From Endobugula sp965214375 (GTDB taxonomy: Bacteria > Pseudomonadota > Gammaproteobacteria > Pseudomonadales > Cellvibrionaceae): 64,000 nt of DNA. Of this stretch, positions 7,716 to 15,757 are shown piece after piece. The translations under genes and the position numbers were made by a program. The stretch lies in NCBI GenBank assembly GCA_965214375.1, contig OZ243947.1:558001-622000 (forward strand), in the 5' to 3' direction. The notes beneath the pieces were generated by a model, which was given only the letters and a program-made list of their open reading frames with translations, was not told the origin of the DNA and ran no database searches. The first letter of the stretch is position 1. Each line of letters begins with the position of its first letter.

Positions 7716-8867
7716 ATGAATACCTTAGAAAACGTACCTGAAGAAGTTGGCGTACTTATTTGTGGACACGGTAGCCGCGCTAAAATCGCCGCAGAAGAAT
7801 TCGGTTTATTAGCCAAAGGCTTACGCGAGCGTCACCCGACACTCAAAGTGGAATATGGGTTTTTGGAATATTCTGCACCCAATATTCATATGGCACTAGA
7901 CCGTTTGTTAGCACAAGGGGTCACGACAATCTATGCGGTACCGGGCATGCTATTTGCCGCCACCCATGCGCAAAATGATATTCCTTCGGTATTAACCACC
8001 TATATGGAAAAACACCCCGGATTACGCATTGAATATGGTAAAGAGTTAGGGCTTCACGCCGAAATGATACAAGCCTTCCAAAGCCGCGTATTAGAAGCAC
8101 TGGGCATGGCGAGCTATCAAGACGGTGATTTATATGACACCATGCTAGTCGTCGTTGGACGAGGTACATCCGTTAGTAAGGCCAATGCAGAAGCTGCAAA
8201 ATTAACCAGAATTGTCTGTGAAAATTTAGGTTTTGGCTGGGCTGAAACCGTTTACTCCGGTGTCACTTACCCTTCTGTGGGGCGTGGTTTAGAAATGGCC
8301 GTGAAACTGGGCTTCAAAAAAATCGTCGTGGCCCCGTACTTTTTATTCGGTGGCCGATTAATTGATCGCATTCACGCCTATGTCGATACTGTTGCGCAAA
8401 ATAATCCCGATATCACCTTTTTTAAGGCGAACTATCTAAAAGATCAAGCACACGTCATTAATACCTTTTCTCGGCGCATTGAAGAAACCATTGCCGGGCC
8501 ACAGCCGGCACAAACGCTAATGGAAAACTTCAAAGAACGTTTAGCCAACGGTGAAGTCGATGTACATCATCACCATGCAGAATTTCAACCGGAAGATAAC
8601 TCCCACGACCATGAGCATTCTCACGATCACGGGCATGATCACTCACATAGTCATTCGCATGCTCATTCTCACTCACATAGCCATTCTCAGTCGCACAGCC
8701 ACTCTCATGCACCCTATAAGCATATAGGACACCCTAATGGCCCACGTACAATGATCAATGATAACCTCTGCTGTTGTTTTATGTCGCAATTTCCGCAACA
8801 TGTGATTGATGAAGAAAAAGCCAAAAAAAATGAAGTGGATGGCGTGCCTAGTTGTAAAAAAAACTAA
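7716..8867 (+). CDS. cbiX: CbiX, sirohydrochlorin cobaltochelatase with His-rich tail
   Basis: Long CbiX chelatases insert Co(II) into sirohydrochlorin, the early step of the anaerobic corrin pathway. The tandem chelatase domains occupy residues 1-270, with the active-site region CGHGS at 16-20 and a second conserved HAQND near 84-88. A His/Ser/Asp-rich metal-binding stretch runs from about 284 to 331. The C-terminal tail, about 335-383, contains LCCCFMSQFPQHVI, a three-cysteine motif that may bind a cluster or metal as in long CbiX proteins, although the spacing is not the MxCxxC I know. The gene is divergent from cobW and ends three bases from the convergent cobM stop. No good Shine-Dalgarno precedes the ATG. 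Confidence 0.93.
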   Translation: MNTLENVPEEVGVLICGHGSRAKIAAEEFGLLAKGLRERHPTLKVEYGFLEYSAPNIHMALDRLLAQGVTTIYAVPGMLFAATHAQNDIPSVLTTYMEKHPGLRIEYGKELGLHAEMIQAFQSRVLEALGMASYQDGDLYDTMLVVVGRGTSVSKANAEAAKLTRIVCENLGFGWAETVYSGVTYPSVGRGLEMAVKLGFKKIVVAPYFLFGGRLIDRIHAYVDTVAQNNPDITFFKANYLKDQAHVINTFSRRIEETIAGPQPAQTLMENFKERLANGEVDVHHHHAEFQPEDNSHDHEHSHDHGHDHSHSHSHAHSHSHSHSQSHSHSHAPYKHIGHPNGPRTMINDNLCCCFMSQFPQHVIDEEKAKKNEVDGVPSCKKN

Positions 8868-8870
8868 TCG

Positions 8871-9641
8871 TTATTTTTTTACTTTACGTTTTGGTCGAAA
8901 AATATGTGCCTGTGTTTCGTCATACAAGTAAGAATTGTGAAAATCATCGGCGTCTAATACATAGCCAACTAGTATCAGTGCCGTACGGGTAAATTTTTTA
9001 TCACGTACTTTCTTAACAATATCTTTTAAGGTTCCCGTCACTTTTTCCTGATCTTGCCAAGAAGTACGATAACAGACAGCGACGGGACAATTTTCACCGT
9101 AATGGGGAATTAATTCATCAACAATTTTGTGAATGCGCGTAATGCCTAAATGAATTGCCAAAGTGGCGCCACTAGCAGCCAGTGAAGGCAAACGCTCTCT
9201 TTCAGGAAAAGGAGTTTTACCTTCATAACGCGTCATAATAATAGTTTGAGAAACACCAGAAAGTGTTAATTCTTTACCCAACCATGCAGCCGATGCTGAG
9301 GTCGCAGTAACACCGGGAATAATTTCATAGTTAATCTTTAACATTTCCAACTGGCGAATTTGTTCGCCAATCGCACCGTACAAAGAAGGGTCACCTGAGT
9401 GTACGCGGGCAATATCTTTGCCCGACTGATGCGCCTCTTGAATATGTTGAAGAATATCATCCAAATGCATCGGCGCTGTATCGAGTATTTTTTCTGCCGT
9501 TTGTTCAACATCAGCAAAAACATCTCTGGGCACCAATGATCCTGCATAGAGAATGACCGGGCAAGTACGAATGAGACTTTGTGCTTTTACGGTAATTAAT
9601 TCCGGGTCTCCTGGCCCTGCCCCGATAAAATAAACTGTCAT
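8871..9641 (-). CDS. cobM: Precorrin-4 / cobalt-precorrin-4 C11-methyltransferase (CobM/CbiF)
   Basis: This 256-residue tetrapyrrole methylase transfers a methyl group from SAM to C11 of (cobalt-)precorrin-4. The family fold is visible from the N-terminal FIGAGPGDPELIT nucleotide loop (residues 5-17) and the HSGDPSLYGA loop near residue 80, followed by IPGVTATSASAAWLG, typical of CobM/CbiF. The C-terminus is lysine-rich (RPKRKVKK). It is the last gene of the long minus-strand cob operon, 42 bases behind cobJ, and its 3' end meets that of cbiX with a three-base gap. CobM and CbiF are equivalent folds, so the sequence does not say whether the substrate carries cobalt. Confidence 0.93.
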   Translation of the reverse strand: MTVYFIGAGPGDPELITVKAQSLIRTCPVILYAGSLVPRDVFADVEQTAEKILDTAPMHLDDILQHIQEAHQSGKDIARVHSGDPSLYGAIGEQIRQLEMLKINYEIIPGVTATSASAAWLGKELTLSGVSQTIIMTRYEGKTPFPERERLPSLAASGATLAIHLGITRIHKIVDELIPHYGENCPVAVCYRTSWQDQEKVTGTLKDIVKKVRDKKFTRTALILVGYVLDADDFHNSYLYDETQAHIFRPKRKVKK

Positions 9642-9683
9642 AATATTTTCCTAACTTAATCAAGACTGTTGTTATATCCCATA

Positions 9684-10460
9684 CTAAAGCTTTTTAGAAT
9701 AACCCCTAGGTGTATAAGCCCACTCATTATTGTCATAGATAATATGTTTAGACTCAATATTACCTACAGTCACTAAGGTAAACATATCAACATTGTCTGA
9801 ATGCAATTTTTCTAGTGTAATGGTACTAACATATTCATTTTCACGCGTGAGTTGTCGCCCCAAAAAGACAGGCGTTTGCTTAGGGCGATACTGTAATAAA
9901 ATATCGCGAGCCGCGTTAATTTGCCAATCGCGTTTTTTTGATCTTGGGTTATAAAAAGAAACCACAAAATCCCCCTGTCCACAGGCATGTAAACGTTTTT
10001 CAATCGTCTGCCAAGGTGTTAGTAAGTCCGACAATGAAATGGTACAAAAATCATGGCCCAGCAAAGCGCCCGCTTTAGCCGCTCCCGCTTGCATCGCGGA
10101 AATACCCGGTACGACTTCAATATCAACATCCAGCCATTCCGGATGTTGTTCTTTGTTTTGTAATTGCTGATCTAACAACTCAAACACCAACGTTGCCATA
10201 GCATATATACCAATATCACCACTAGAAACTAATGCCGTCACACGACCGCTGGCCGCCAAATCAAGTGCCAGACGCGCACGGTCGACCTCCTCCCCTAATG
10301 GTAAGTCGTGATGCTGCTTATCTTTGCAGTGATCACCCAGTAATTCTAAATATAAGCCGTAACCGACAATATCTTGACTGGCCTTGATCGCGGCAACTGC
10401 TCTGGGAACAATAAGATCTTCTGCACCAGGGCCGATGCCAATAACATAAAGCTTTTTCAT
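9684..10460 (-). CDS. cobJ: Precorrin-3B / cobalt-factor III C17-methyltransferase (CobJ/CbiH)
   Basis: This SAM-dependent methylase of 258 residues methylates C17 and contracts the ring. The N-terminal VIGIGPGAEDLIVPRA loop, the SSGDIGIYAMATL loop at about residues 78-90, the VPGISAMQAGAAKAGA segment near 130 and the SFYNPRSKKRDW segment near 165 are diagnostic of CobJ/CbiH. It sits between cbiG and cobM in the operon with short gaps (9 and 42 bases). Because CobG, the oxygen-dependent partner that makes precorrin-3B, is absent and CbiG is adjacent, the protein more likely works in the CbiH role on cobalt-factor III. That assignment is inferred from the neighbours. Confidence 0.93.
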   Translation of the reverse strand: MKKLYVIGIGPGAEDLIVPRAVAAIKASQDIVGYGLYLELLGDHCKDKQHHDLPLGEEVDRARLALDLAASGRVTALVSSGDIGIYAMATLVFELLDQQLQNKEQHPEWLDVDIEVVPGISAMQAGAAKAGALLGHDFCTISLSDLLTPWQTIEKRLHACGQGDFVVSFYNPRSKKRDWQINAARDILLQYRPKQTPVFLGRQLTRENEYVSTITLEKLHSDNVDMFTLVTVGNIESKHIIYDNNEWAYTPRGYSKKL

Positions 10461-10469
10461 GAAAATTAA

Positions 10470-11246
10470 TCACATTAAGGTTTGCGGATAACTTCTTGCA
10501 ATTGCACAGGTTGCTTTTGCATGCTTGATTTTTTTGAGTACCAGTTCACTAGACTGCTTTGTCACTTCCTGCGCCGCCCACAATGCGGCTGACTCTGCCA
10601 CACCATAAACACCGACGGTATTAAAGATATAATCAGAACGAGTACTTAACAGGTGGTCGACGTTAGCAAGTACCTCTTGATTAAACGTTTGAAACGGTTT
10701 ATGTAATGAGTCTGCTAATGCAATTAACCCCTTTTCATCCATTTTAACATCAATACTATTAATACTGTGTATTTGTGAAAGAGTAAGTTGTGATTGCTCT
10801 AAGGCATCCATCAGTAATTCTTTCAATGCCTCTTCTGAACAGTGGCGCTCACAACCCATGCCAACAGTATAAACAGGTTGCAGATAAGGCTTAGCGGTTG
10901 TAAGTACTAATTGTGCGTGTAATTGCCTCGCTATTGTATTGGCCCAGTCATTAGCGCCACCTTCATGACCGGATAATAATGGAATAACGAATTCACCGTG
11001 TTCATCCAGAATAAGGACGGGGGGATCGTTATATTTATTATCGATCACAGGCGCTAAGGAGCGTACGGCAATGCCAGTTGCACAAATCATAATTAAGGCG
11101 CTACCCGCCTGAAAGGCTTGTTGAACTTTGTCTGTAAAAGGTTGTGGTTTAAACCATATCTCAGAGTTCGAGTTATGCTGCTGTAATTTTTCAGCCAGAC
11201 GCTGTCCCGCTTCGGTCAATGCAATAATGCAAACATGTCTATTCAT
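10470..11246 (-). CDS. cbiG: CbiG, cobalt-precorrin-5A hydrolase
   Basis: CbiG opens the delta-lactone of cobalt-precorrin-5A and releases acetaldehyde, a reaction specific to the early-cobalt pathway. The N-terminal domain shows the family segment MICATGIAVRSLAPVI and, after it, VIPLLSGHEGGAN. The C-terminal CobE-like domain carries VGMGCERHCSEEAL and ends with FNTVGVYGVAESAALWAA. The length of about 258 residues is on the short side for CbiG. The ATG at 11246 is preferred to a GTG two codons upstream, and it lies 15 bases after the cobI stop. Its presence, with CbiD and CbiX, is the main evidence for early cobalt insertion. Confidence 0.9.
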   Translation of the reverse strand: MNRHVCIIALTEAGQRLAEKLQQHNSNSEIWFKPQPFTDKVQQAFQAGSALIMICATGIAVRSLAPVIDNKYNDPPVLILDEHGEFVIPLLSGHEGGANDWANTIARQLHAQLVLTTAKPYLQPVYTVGMGCERHCSEEALKELLMDALEQSQLTLSQIHSINSIDVKMDEKGLIALADSLHKPFQTFNQEVLANVDHLLSTRSDYIFNTVGVYGVAESAALWAAQEVTKQSSELVLKKIKHAKATCAIARSYPQTLM

Positions 11247-11261
11247 CAGCACACACTACTC

Positions 11262-11978
11262 TTAATTGCGCTCTTTTCTGGTGACAACAAATAATGAAAA
11301 ATAAGGCCCGACTTCGTTACTCAAACGTCCAACGTCAGAATATATTGCTTCATTTTCACGGCCAATATACTCCAGATACTGCGCATCATCACTACGTTGA
11401 GTAGCCACCAGTGCTTTCAGTATACGTTCACGCGATTTCCCTGCTTTCATAATCACCACTGAATCATAATGTATCAAGGTGTCTTGTATTTTTTCCAAAC
11501 TATGACGACCGCTGACAACCGCAAAAGATTCTTTTAATAATGTTAAAGGCAATTTCAAAGCTGCAGATGCTGCATGCACAGATGAAATACCTGGCACTAC
11601 TTCACAAGTGACGCACTTTTGCAAACGTTCTAACAGATAAGTAAATGATCCAAAAAACAGCGGATCACCTTCGCAAAGAAAAACAACCCGTTTACCCGAT
11701 TCAACGGCTATTTTAATCGTTAGCGCAGCTTCATCATAGACCTGATTGGCAATCGTTCTATCATCACACATCGGCATAATTACCGGTATATGTTCTTGCT
11801 GTTCGCTGTGTTTAAGAACATCTCTGGCAATAAATTTTGCTTGCGAATGACCTTGTTCGTTGGCAATATAACTGATGACATCTGCCTGTTCGATATATTT
11901 TGCCGCTTTCAATGTGATTAAATCAGGGTCACCTGGACCAACGCCAACACAAATGAATTGACCAGTAACATCCGTCAT
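11262..11978 (-). CDS. cobI: Precorrin-2 / cobalt-factor II C20-methyltransferase (CobI/CbiL)
   Basis: This methylase of 238 residues adds the C20 methyl group, the first committed corrin-ring methylation. It has the GVGPGDPDLITLKA loop at residues 12-25, the CEGDPLFFGSFTYL loop near 103, and VPGISSVHAASAALKLPL near 129, all typical of CobI/CbiL. Its ATG overlaps the cobL stop by four bases (ATGA), which indicates translational coupling. cbiG follows after about 15 bases. The substrate could be precorrin-2 made by CysG or its cobalt form made by CbiX. Confidence 0.94.
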   Translation of the reverse strand: MTDVTGQFICVGVGPGDPDLITLKAAKYIEQADVISYIANEQGHSQAKFIARDVLKHSEQQEHIPVIMPMCDDRTIANQVYDEAALTIKIAVESGKRVVFLCEGDPLFFGSFTYLLERLQKCVTCEVVPGISSVHAASAALKLPLTLLKESFAVVSGRHSLEKIQDTLIHYDSVVIMKAGKSRERILKALVATQRSDDAQYLEYIGRENEAIYSDVGRLSNEVGPYFSLFVVTRKERN

Positions 11979-13237
11979 GATGAATGGCTCTCTCGTTTAG
12001 TAAATATAAAGATTTCAACCGGTAATTTAGCCGTATACTGTAATGCGTCTTGTTCAAGATGACCACGCTTAACACCAATCTCTATCGACTCTACCTGATG
12101 TGGTAACAAAGTGCGAGAAAATTGATGGAGCTGTTGCCGAGTACTTTCGGTTACAGAACTAACGACCAAAATTCCTGACAAAGGTAGTAAGGGCCAAATC
12201 AACAATAATAGGTTCGACAGTTCACCATCACTACCACCGATAAATACTTTTGTCGGCAGGGGCAGTTGGTCCAATATTTCAGGTGCACGACCTTCAACAA
12301 CGTGTAAATTTTTGACGACACCAAACTTTTTTTGATTATGTCGCAAATACGACAAACGCTGATCGTGATGTTCAATCGCATAAATATTCGCAGCAGGTTG
12401 CCATAAACTTAACTCTATCGACACACCACCACATCCGGCACCAATATCCCATATCACATCATGTTTACACGCTTGCAATAGCGACAGGATGCTCAAACGA
12501 ACCTCACGTTTCGTTATCATTCCCTTACCGGGTATATCACCTGTGGCAAAGTAATGATCGGGAATACCGGGAAACTCTGGAAAAACACCACCATCACCTT
12601 GCAACTCTATATAAGTGATATGAAGTGGGTCAAAATAGTGATCACTATTTATTAATTCAGAAACGTCAAAACGCTGAATACGCTCCTCCTGATAGCCTAA
12701 TTTTTCACAAACCGTAATACTAGACTGCTCAAATCCTGCATGAATACACTCGTATGCAAGGTGATGTGGCAGGCTATTGTCGTCTGTCAGTAACAATAGA
12801 CGCCGTTGCTGTCTTAAATAAGGCCTGAGCGATACCAGCGGACGGCCATGTAAGCTGACTACATGAACATCTTGCAAGGCAATACGTAAACGATGGCAGA
12901 CCACCTGAAGACTAGAGACCGCCGGATAAAAAACTAAACGTGATTTGTCGACATTGTCAGACAACCAACGACCGATACCGTAATATAGTGGGTCTCCAGA
13001 GGCAAGAATGACCGTGAATTCACGGGTATGCTGTTGTAGTAGACAGGCCAATTCAGATAATTTAGGTAAAGGTATAAAGTGATAATCGTGGTTCGATAAC
13101 ACGCTTTTTACCGTCGCTAACTGCCGCTCTGAACCAATAATAACCCTTGCTTGTTGCAAGGCATCACTGGCCGAGGGTGTTAGTTCAGCGTTTTCGGCTA
13201 CACCAAGACCGATAATATGTATCTTGTTATCACTCAT
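11975..13237 (-). CDS. cobL: CobL, fused precorrin-6Y C5,15-methyltransferase/decarboxylase (CbiE-CbiT)
   Basis: The 420-residue protein joins a CbiE-type methylase (residues about 1-200, with IIGLGVAENAELTPSA at the start and a SGDPLYYGIG loop near 80) to a CbiT-type Rossmann methyltransferase (about 240-420, with KGMITKREVRLSIL and the SAM motif DIGAGCGGVSIE). It methylates C5 and C15 and removes the C12 acetate carboxyl. It lies 9 bases after cobH and overlaps cobI by four bases. Length and domain order agree with CobL of the fused type. Confidence 0.94.
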   Translation of the reverse strand: MSDNKIHIIGLGVAENAELTPSASDALQQARVIIGSERQLATVKSVLSNHDYHFIPLPKLSELACLLQQHTREFTVILASGDPLYYGIGRWLSDNVDKSRLVFYPAVSSLQVVCHRLRIALQDVHVVSLHGRPLVSLRPYLRQQRRLLLLTDDNSLPHHLAYECIHAGFEQSSITVCEKLGYQEERIQRFDVSELINSDHYFDPLHITYIELQGDGGVFPEFPGIPDHYFATGDIPGKGMITKREVRLSILSLLQACKHDVIWDIGAGCGGVSIELSLWQPAANIYAIEHHDQRLSYLRHNQKKFGVVKNLHVVEGRAPEILDQLPLPTKVFIGGSDGELSNLLLLIWPLLPLSGILVVSSVTESTRQQLHQFSRTLLPHQVESIEIGVKRGHLEQDALQYTAKLPVEIFIFTKRESHSS

Positions 13238-13246
13238 ATCTACGCA

Positions 13247-13888
13247 CTAATAATACTCAGCAATATTGCAACGCAGTAATGCATTACAGCTCGCTGACGA
13301 CACAGCACTACCTCCTTCTCGGCCAAGCAGTGTGATACATTCTACACCTAATGATTGATGAGCATCCCATAATGCTTGTTTAGACTCTGCAGCACCGACA
13401 AAGCCTACTGGCATACCAATAATGAGTGCTGGTCTATCCGCTCCTTGCTCTATCATTTCTAACAGGCGAAACAGTGCGGTAGGTGCGTTGCCGATAATGA
13501 CAACAGCATTTGCCAAATGTGTTTTCCATAGTCCAAGCGCAGCCATAGAACGCGTTTCATTTTGCGCTTTAGCGAGATCAGCCGTACGTTTATCGTTCAA
13601 AAAACACAGTGGCTCATTTTGAATCATACGCTTGGTAATACCCTGCTTCACCATCTCAACATCACAAAGAATGGCGTTGTTATTTGCCAGTGCCTGCATA
13701 CCTGCAGCACAGGCATTGTGACTAAAACGCACATGGTTTGCTAATTCGGGAATTCCCAGACTATGCACGATGCGCAGAACCACTTGTTTCTGGTATTTAT
13801 CGAAGAGTGACAAATCGGTGAGCTGACGTATTTGGCGAAAACTTTCTTTTTCAATAGCAATAGGATCCGATTGATAGTTATAGGGCAT
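13247..13888 (-). CDS. cobH: CobH/CbiC, precorrin-8X methylmutase
   Basis: CobH moves the C11 methyl to C12 to give hydrogenobyrinate or its cobalt form. The frame is open further upstream, but the ATG at 13888 (MPYNYQSDPIAIE) is the right start: it matches the family N-terminus, gives 213 residues, and has AGAGGTG about 8 bases upstream inside cobK. The family motif VIIGNAPTALFRLLEM and the PALIIGMPVGFVGAAESK segment lie in the C-terminal half, and a catalytic-site His is expected in RFSHNACAAG. Its start overlaps the cobK stop by 11 bases, so the two are translationally coupled. Confidence 0.93.
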   Translation of the reverse strand: MPYNYQSDPIAIEKESFRQIRQLTDLSLFDKYQKQVVLRIVHSLGIPELANHVRFSHNACAAGMQALANNNAILCDVEMVKQGITKRMIQNEPLCFLNDKRTADLAKAQNETRSMAALGLWKTHLANAVVIIGNAPTALFRLLEMIEQGADRPALIIGMPVGFVGAAESKQALWDAHQSLGVECITLLGREGGSAVSSASCNALLRCNIAEYY

Positions 13889-14633
13889 TCTCTTCACCTC
13901 TATATCTTTGCAGCACATACTCTTGGCATTGCTGGTACGTAGTAAATTCACTATCGGCTTTTGGTAACGATGGTCTGGATAACATAAATACTGGAATTTT
14001 ACGTTCTCTGGCAACCACTAATTTTGCCGAAGTAAAATCACCACCGCTATTTTTACTGACCACAACATCGATATTATGTTGTTGAAATAACGTGTTTTCA
14101 TCAGCCAACATAAAAGGACCTATCGCTTGAATCCAGTGGATGTTAGAGGGTAATACAGCCTCAGGTTGCACAGCTGTCCTTAACCAATATTGTTGTCTAC
14201 TGTTTGCTAATACATTTAACTGCTGCTGCTTTAACTGCCCACAACTTAAAAAAATGCGTTCAAATGATTGTAATGCAGACACCACATCGTCCCAGCGGTA
14301 AAAAGTGTGCCAATCATCTTCATTCTGTGGTGACCATGCTTCTCGATGGAAACGCCAATAGGGAATATTACGTTGAACAGCCGCGCTCTTTGCCTTTACA
14401 CTAATATTTTCTGCGTAGGGATGTGTGACATCCAAAATGGCTGAAATAGCGTTTTGTTGGATAAAAACAGGGAGGCCGCCAAACTGAGAGAAGCCACCAC
14501 TGACCACCTCGCAATCAAGCTTTGGCACTCTAACCAAGCCCGCAACAGAATAAATAACCGATAGATTATTATGATGAAAAAAATCAGCTAAACACCGACC
14601 ATCCGCCGTACCACCTAAAACCAGTAAACTCAT
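13878..14633 (-). CDS. cobK: Cobalt-precorrin-6A / precorrin-6A reductase (CobK/CbiJ)
   Basis: This reductase (251 residues) uses NAD(P)H to reduce (cobalt-)precorrin-6A. It begins with the family signature LLVLGGTADGRCLA and carries DVTHPYAENIS near residue 70, WRFHREAW near 95 and the C-terminal VVSKNSGGDFTSAKLVVARERKIPV block. Its ATG overlaps the cbiD stop by four bases (ATGA), and its end overlaps cobH. The coenzyme preference cannot be read from sequence. Confidence 0.93.
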   Translation of the reverse strand: MSLLVLGGTADGRCLADFFHHNNLSVIYSVAGLVRVPKLDCEVVSGGFSQFGGLPVFIQQNAISAILDVTHPYAENISVKAKSAAVQRNIPYWRFHREAWSPQNEDDWHTFYRWDDVVSALQSFERIFLSCGQLKQQQLNVLANSRQQYWLRTAVQPEAVLPSNIHWIQAIGPFMLADENTLFQQHNIDVVVSKNSGGDFTSAKLVVARERKIPVFMLSRPSLPKADSEFTTYQQCQEYVLQRYRGEENAL

Positions 14634-15754
14634 TGTTGATGAGCCTCACCAAACTCAGAAGCCGTGGCGATTAACTCACCTTGGCGATTAATCGCTAATA
14701 CCTCTGCACCAATATGGCTAGGGATAATATTTCTGACGACCCTTAATGCCTGCTCACAAACCAGTGGAGCTAAGTGAATATTTTCATCTTTACAAAGCAT
14801 ATAGGCTTCAATACTGGTATTCGCATTCAGAATCTTGTGCTGCAAACAATCACTGGCTCCCAATTGCTTAGCCAACGATGCCAACTGAGCAAAATCAATG
14901 CTAGAGACACGAATATTTAAATCCATATGGCCGTTAGCAAGTTTAGTCATTTTTCCAAAACCACCACAAACGCTCAGTTTTTTTATCGCTGAACCCTTAG
15001 TATATTTTTTCTTAAGATGTTTTAATACTGCACCGGCAAAATCACCCATCTCAATCAATGCCATATCGTGTAATGGGTATTTTTCTTTCACACAATGTTC
15101 ACTACTATTACCCGTACTTGCCGCAATATGCTCAATATGATTGGTATTAGCAACGTCAATACCTTGGTGAATAGACGCAATCCAGGCCGCACAAGAAAAT
15201 GGGCGCACGATACCTGTAGTACCTAATATGGATAAACCACCGACAATACCTAAACGAGTATTCATGGTTTTTTTAGCAATTGACTCTCCGTTTTCAATCC
15301 CTATCGCAACAGTAAATCCTTGTCGATAACCATATTTTTTAGCGCAGGCGTACAGATTTTCACTAATCATTTTTCTTGGCACAGGATTAATCGCAGGTTC
15401 TCCAACAGGAAGCCTCAGTCCCTCTCTGGTAATAGTGCCGACACCCTGTAAGGCGTTAAATTCTACGGCATTTTTTTCTATCAATTGTAACTCAACATAA
15501 ATACGTGCACCGTGAGTCACATCAGGATCATCACCCGCATCTTTAATGGTGGACACAACGATGGTTGGATCTTTTCTATCGATTGATACCGTTAACTCTA
15601 CCGTTTTTCCTTTAGACAAAGTAACACTGACCGTAGCTAGCGCATGATTGGCGAGCAAATACTCTGCCGCGGCAACCGCACAAGCCGCTGCACAAGTGCC
15701 CGTCGTTAGACCGGTACGCAGTGGTTTGTTATCTTCACTACTTTCTTTCCACAT
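14630..15754 (-). CDS. cbiD: CbiD, cobalt-precorrin-5B C1-methyltransferase
   Basis: CbiD methylates C1 in the anaerobic route; the aerobic route uses CobF instead. The 374-residue protein shows LRTGLTTGTCAAACAVAA near the N-terminus (a family hallmark), DAGDDPDVTHGARI near residue 75, and GGLSILGTTGIVRPFS in the middle. It is translationally coupled to cobK and begins three bases after the cobB stop. With cbiG and cbiX it argues for early cobalt insertion in this organism. Confidence 0.95.
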   Translation of the reverse strand: MWKESSEDNKPLRTGLTTGTCAAACAVAAAEYLLANHALATVSVTLSKGKTVELTVSIDRKDPTIVVSTIKDAGDDPDVTHGARIYVELQLIEKNAVEFNALQGVGTITREGLRLPVGEPAINPVPRKMISENLYACAKKYGYRQGFTVAIGIENGESIAKKTMNTRLGIVGGLSILGTTGIVRPFSCAAWIASIHQGIDVANTNHIEHIAASTGNSSEHCVKEKYPLHDMALIEMGDFAGAVLKHLKKKYTKGSAIKKLSVCGGFGKMTKLANGHMDLNIRVSSIDFAQLASLAKQLGASDCLQHKILNANTSIEAYMLCKDENIHLAPLVCEQALRVVRNIIPSHIGAEVLAINRQGELIATASEFGEAHQQ

Positions 15755-15757
15755 AGT

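Noticed and set aside
8855..8885. A/T symmetry between the convergent cbiX and cobM stops
   Set aside because: The A-run and T-run are part of the Lys-rich ends of both genes and do not form a GC-containing stem.
13889..14014. N-terminal extension of cobH within cobK
   Set aside because: The ATG at 13888 has a Shine-Dalgarno and the family N-terminus; the extension lies in another gene.
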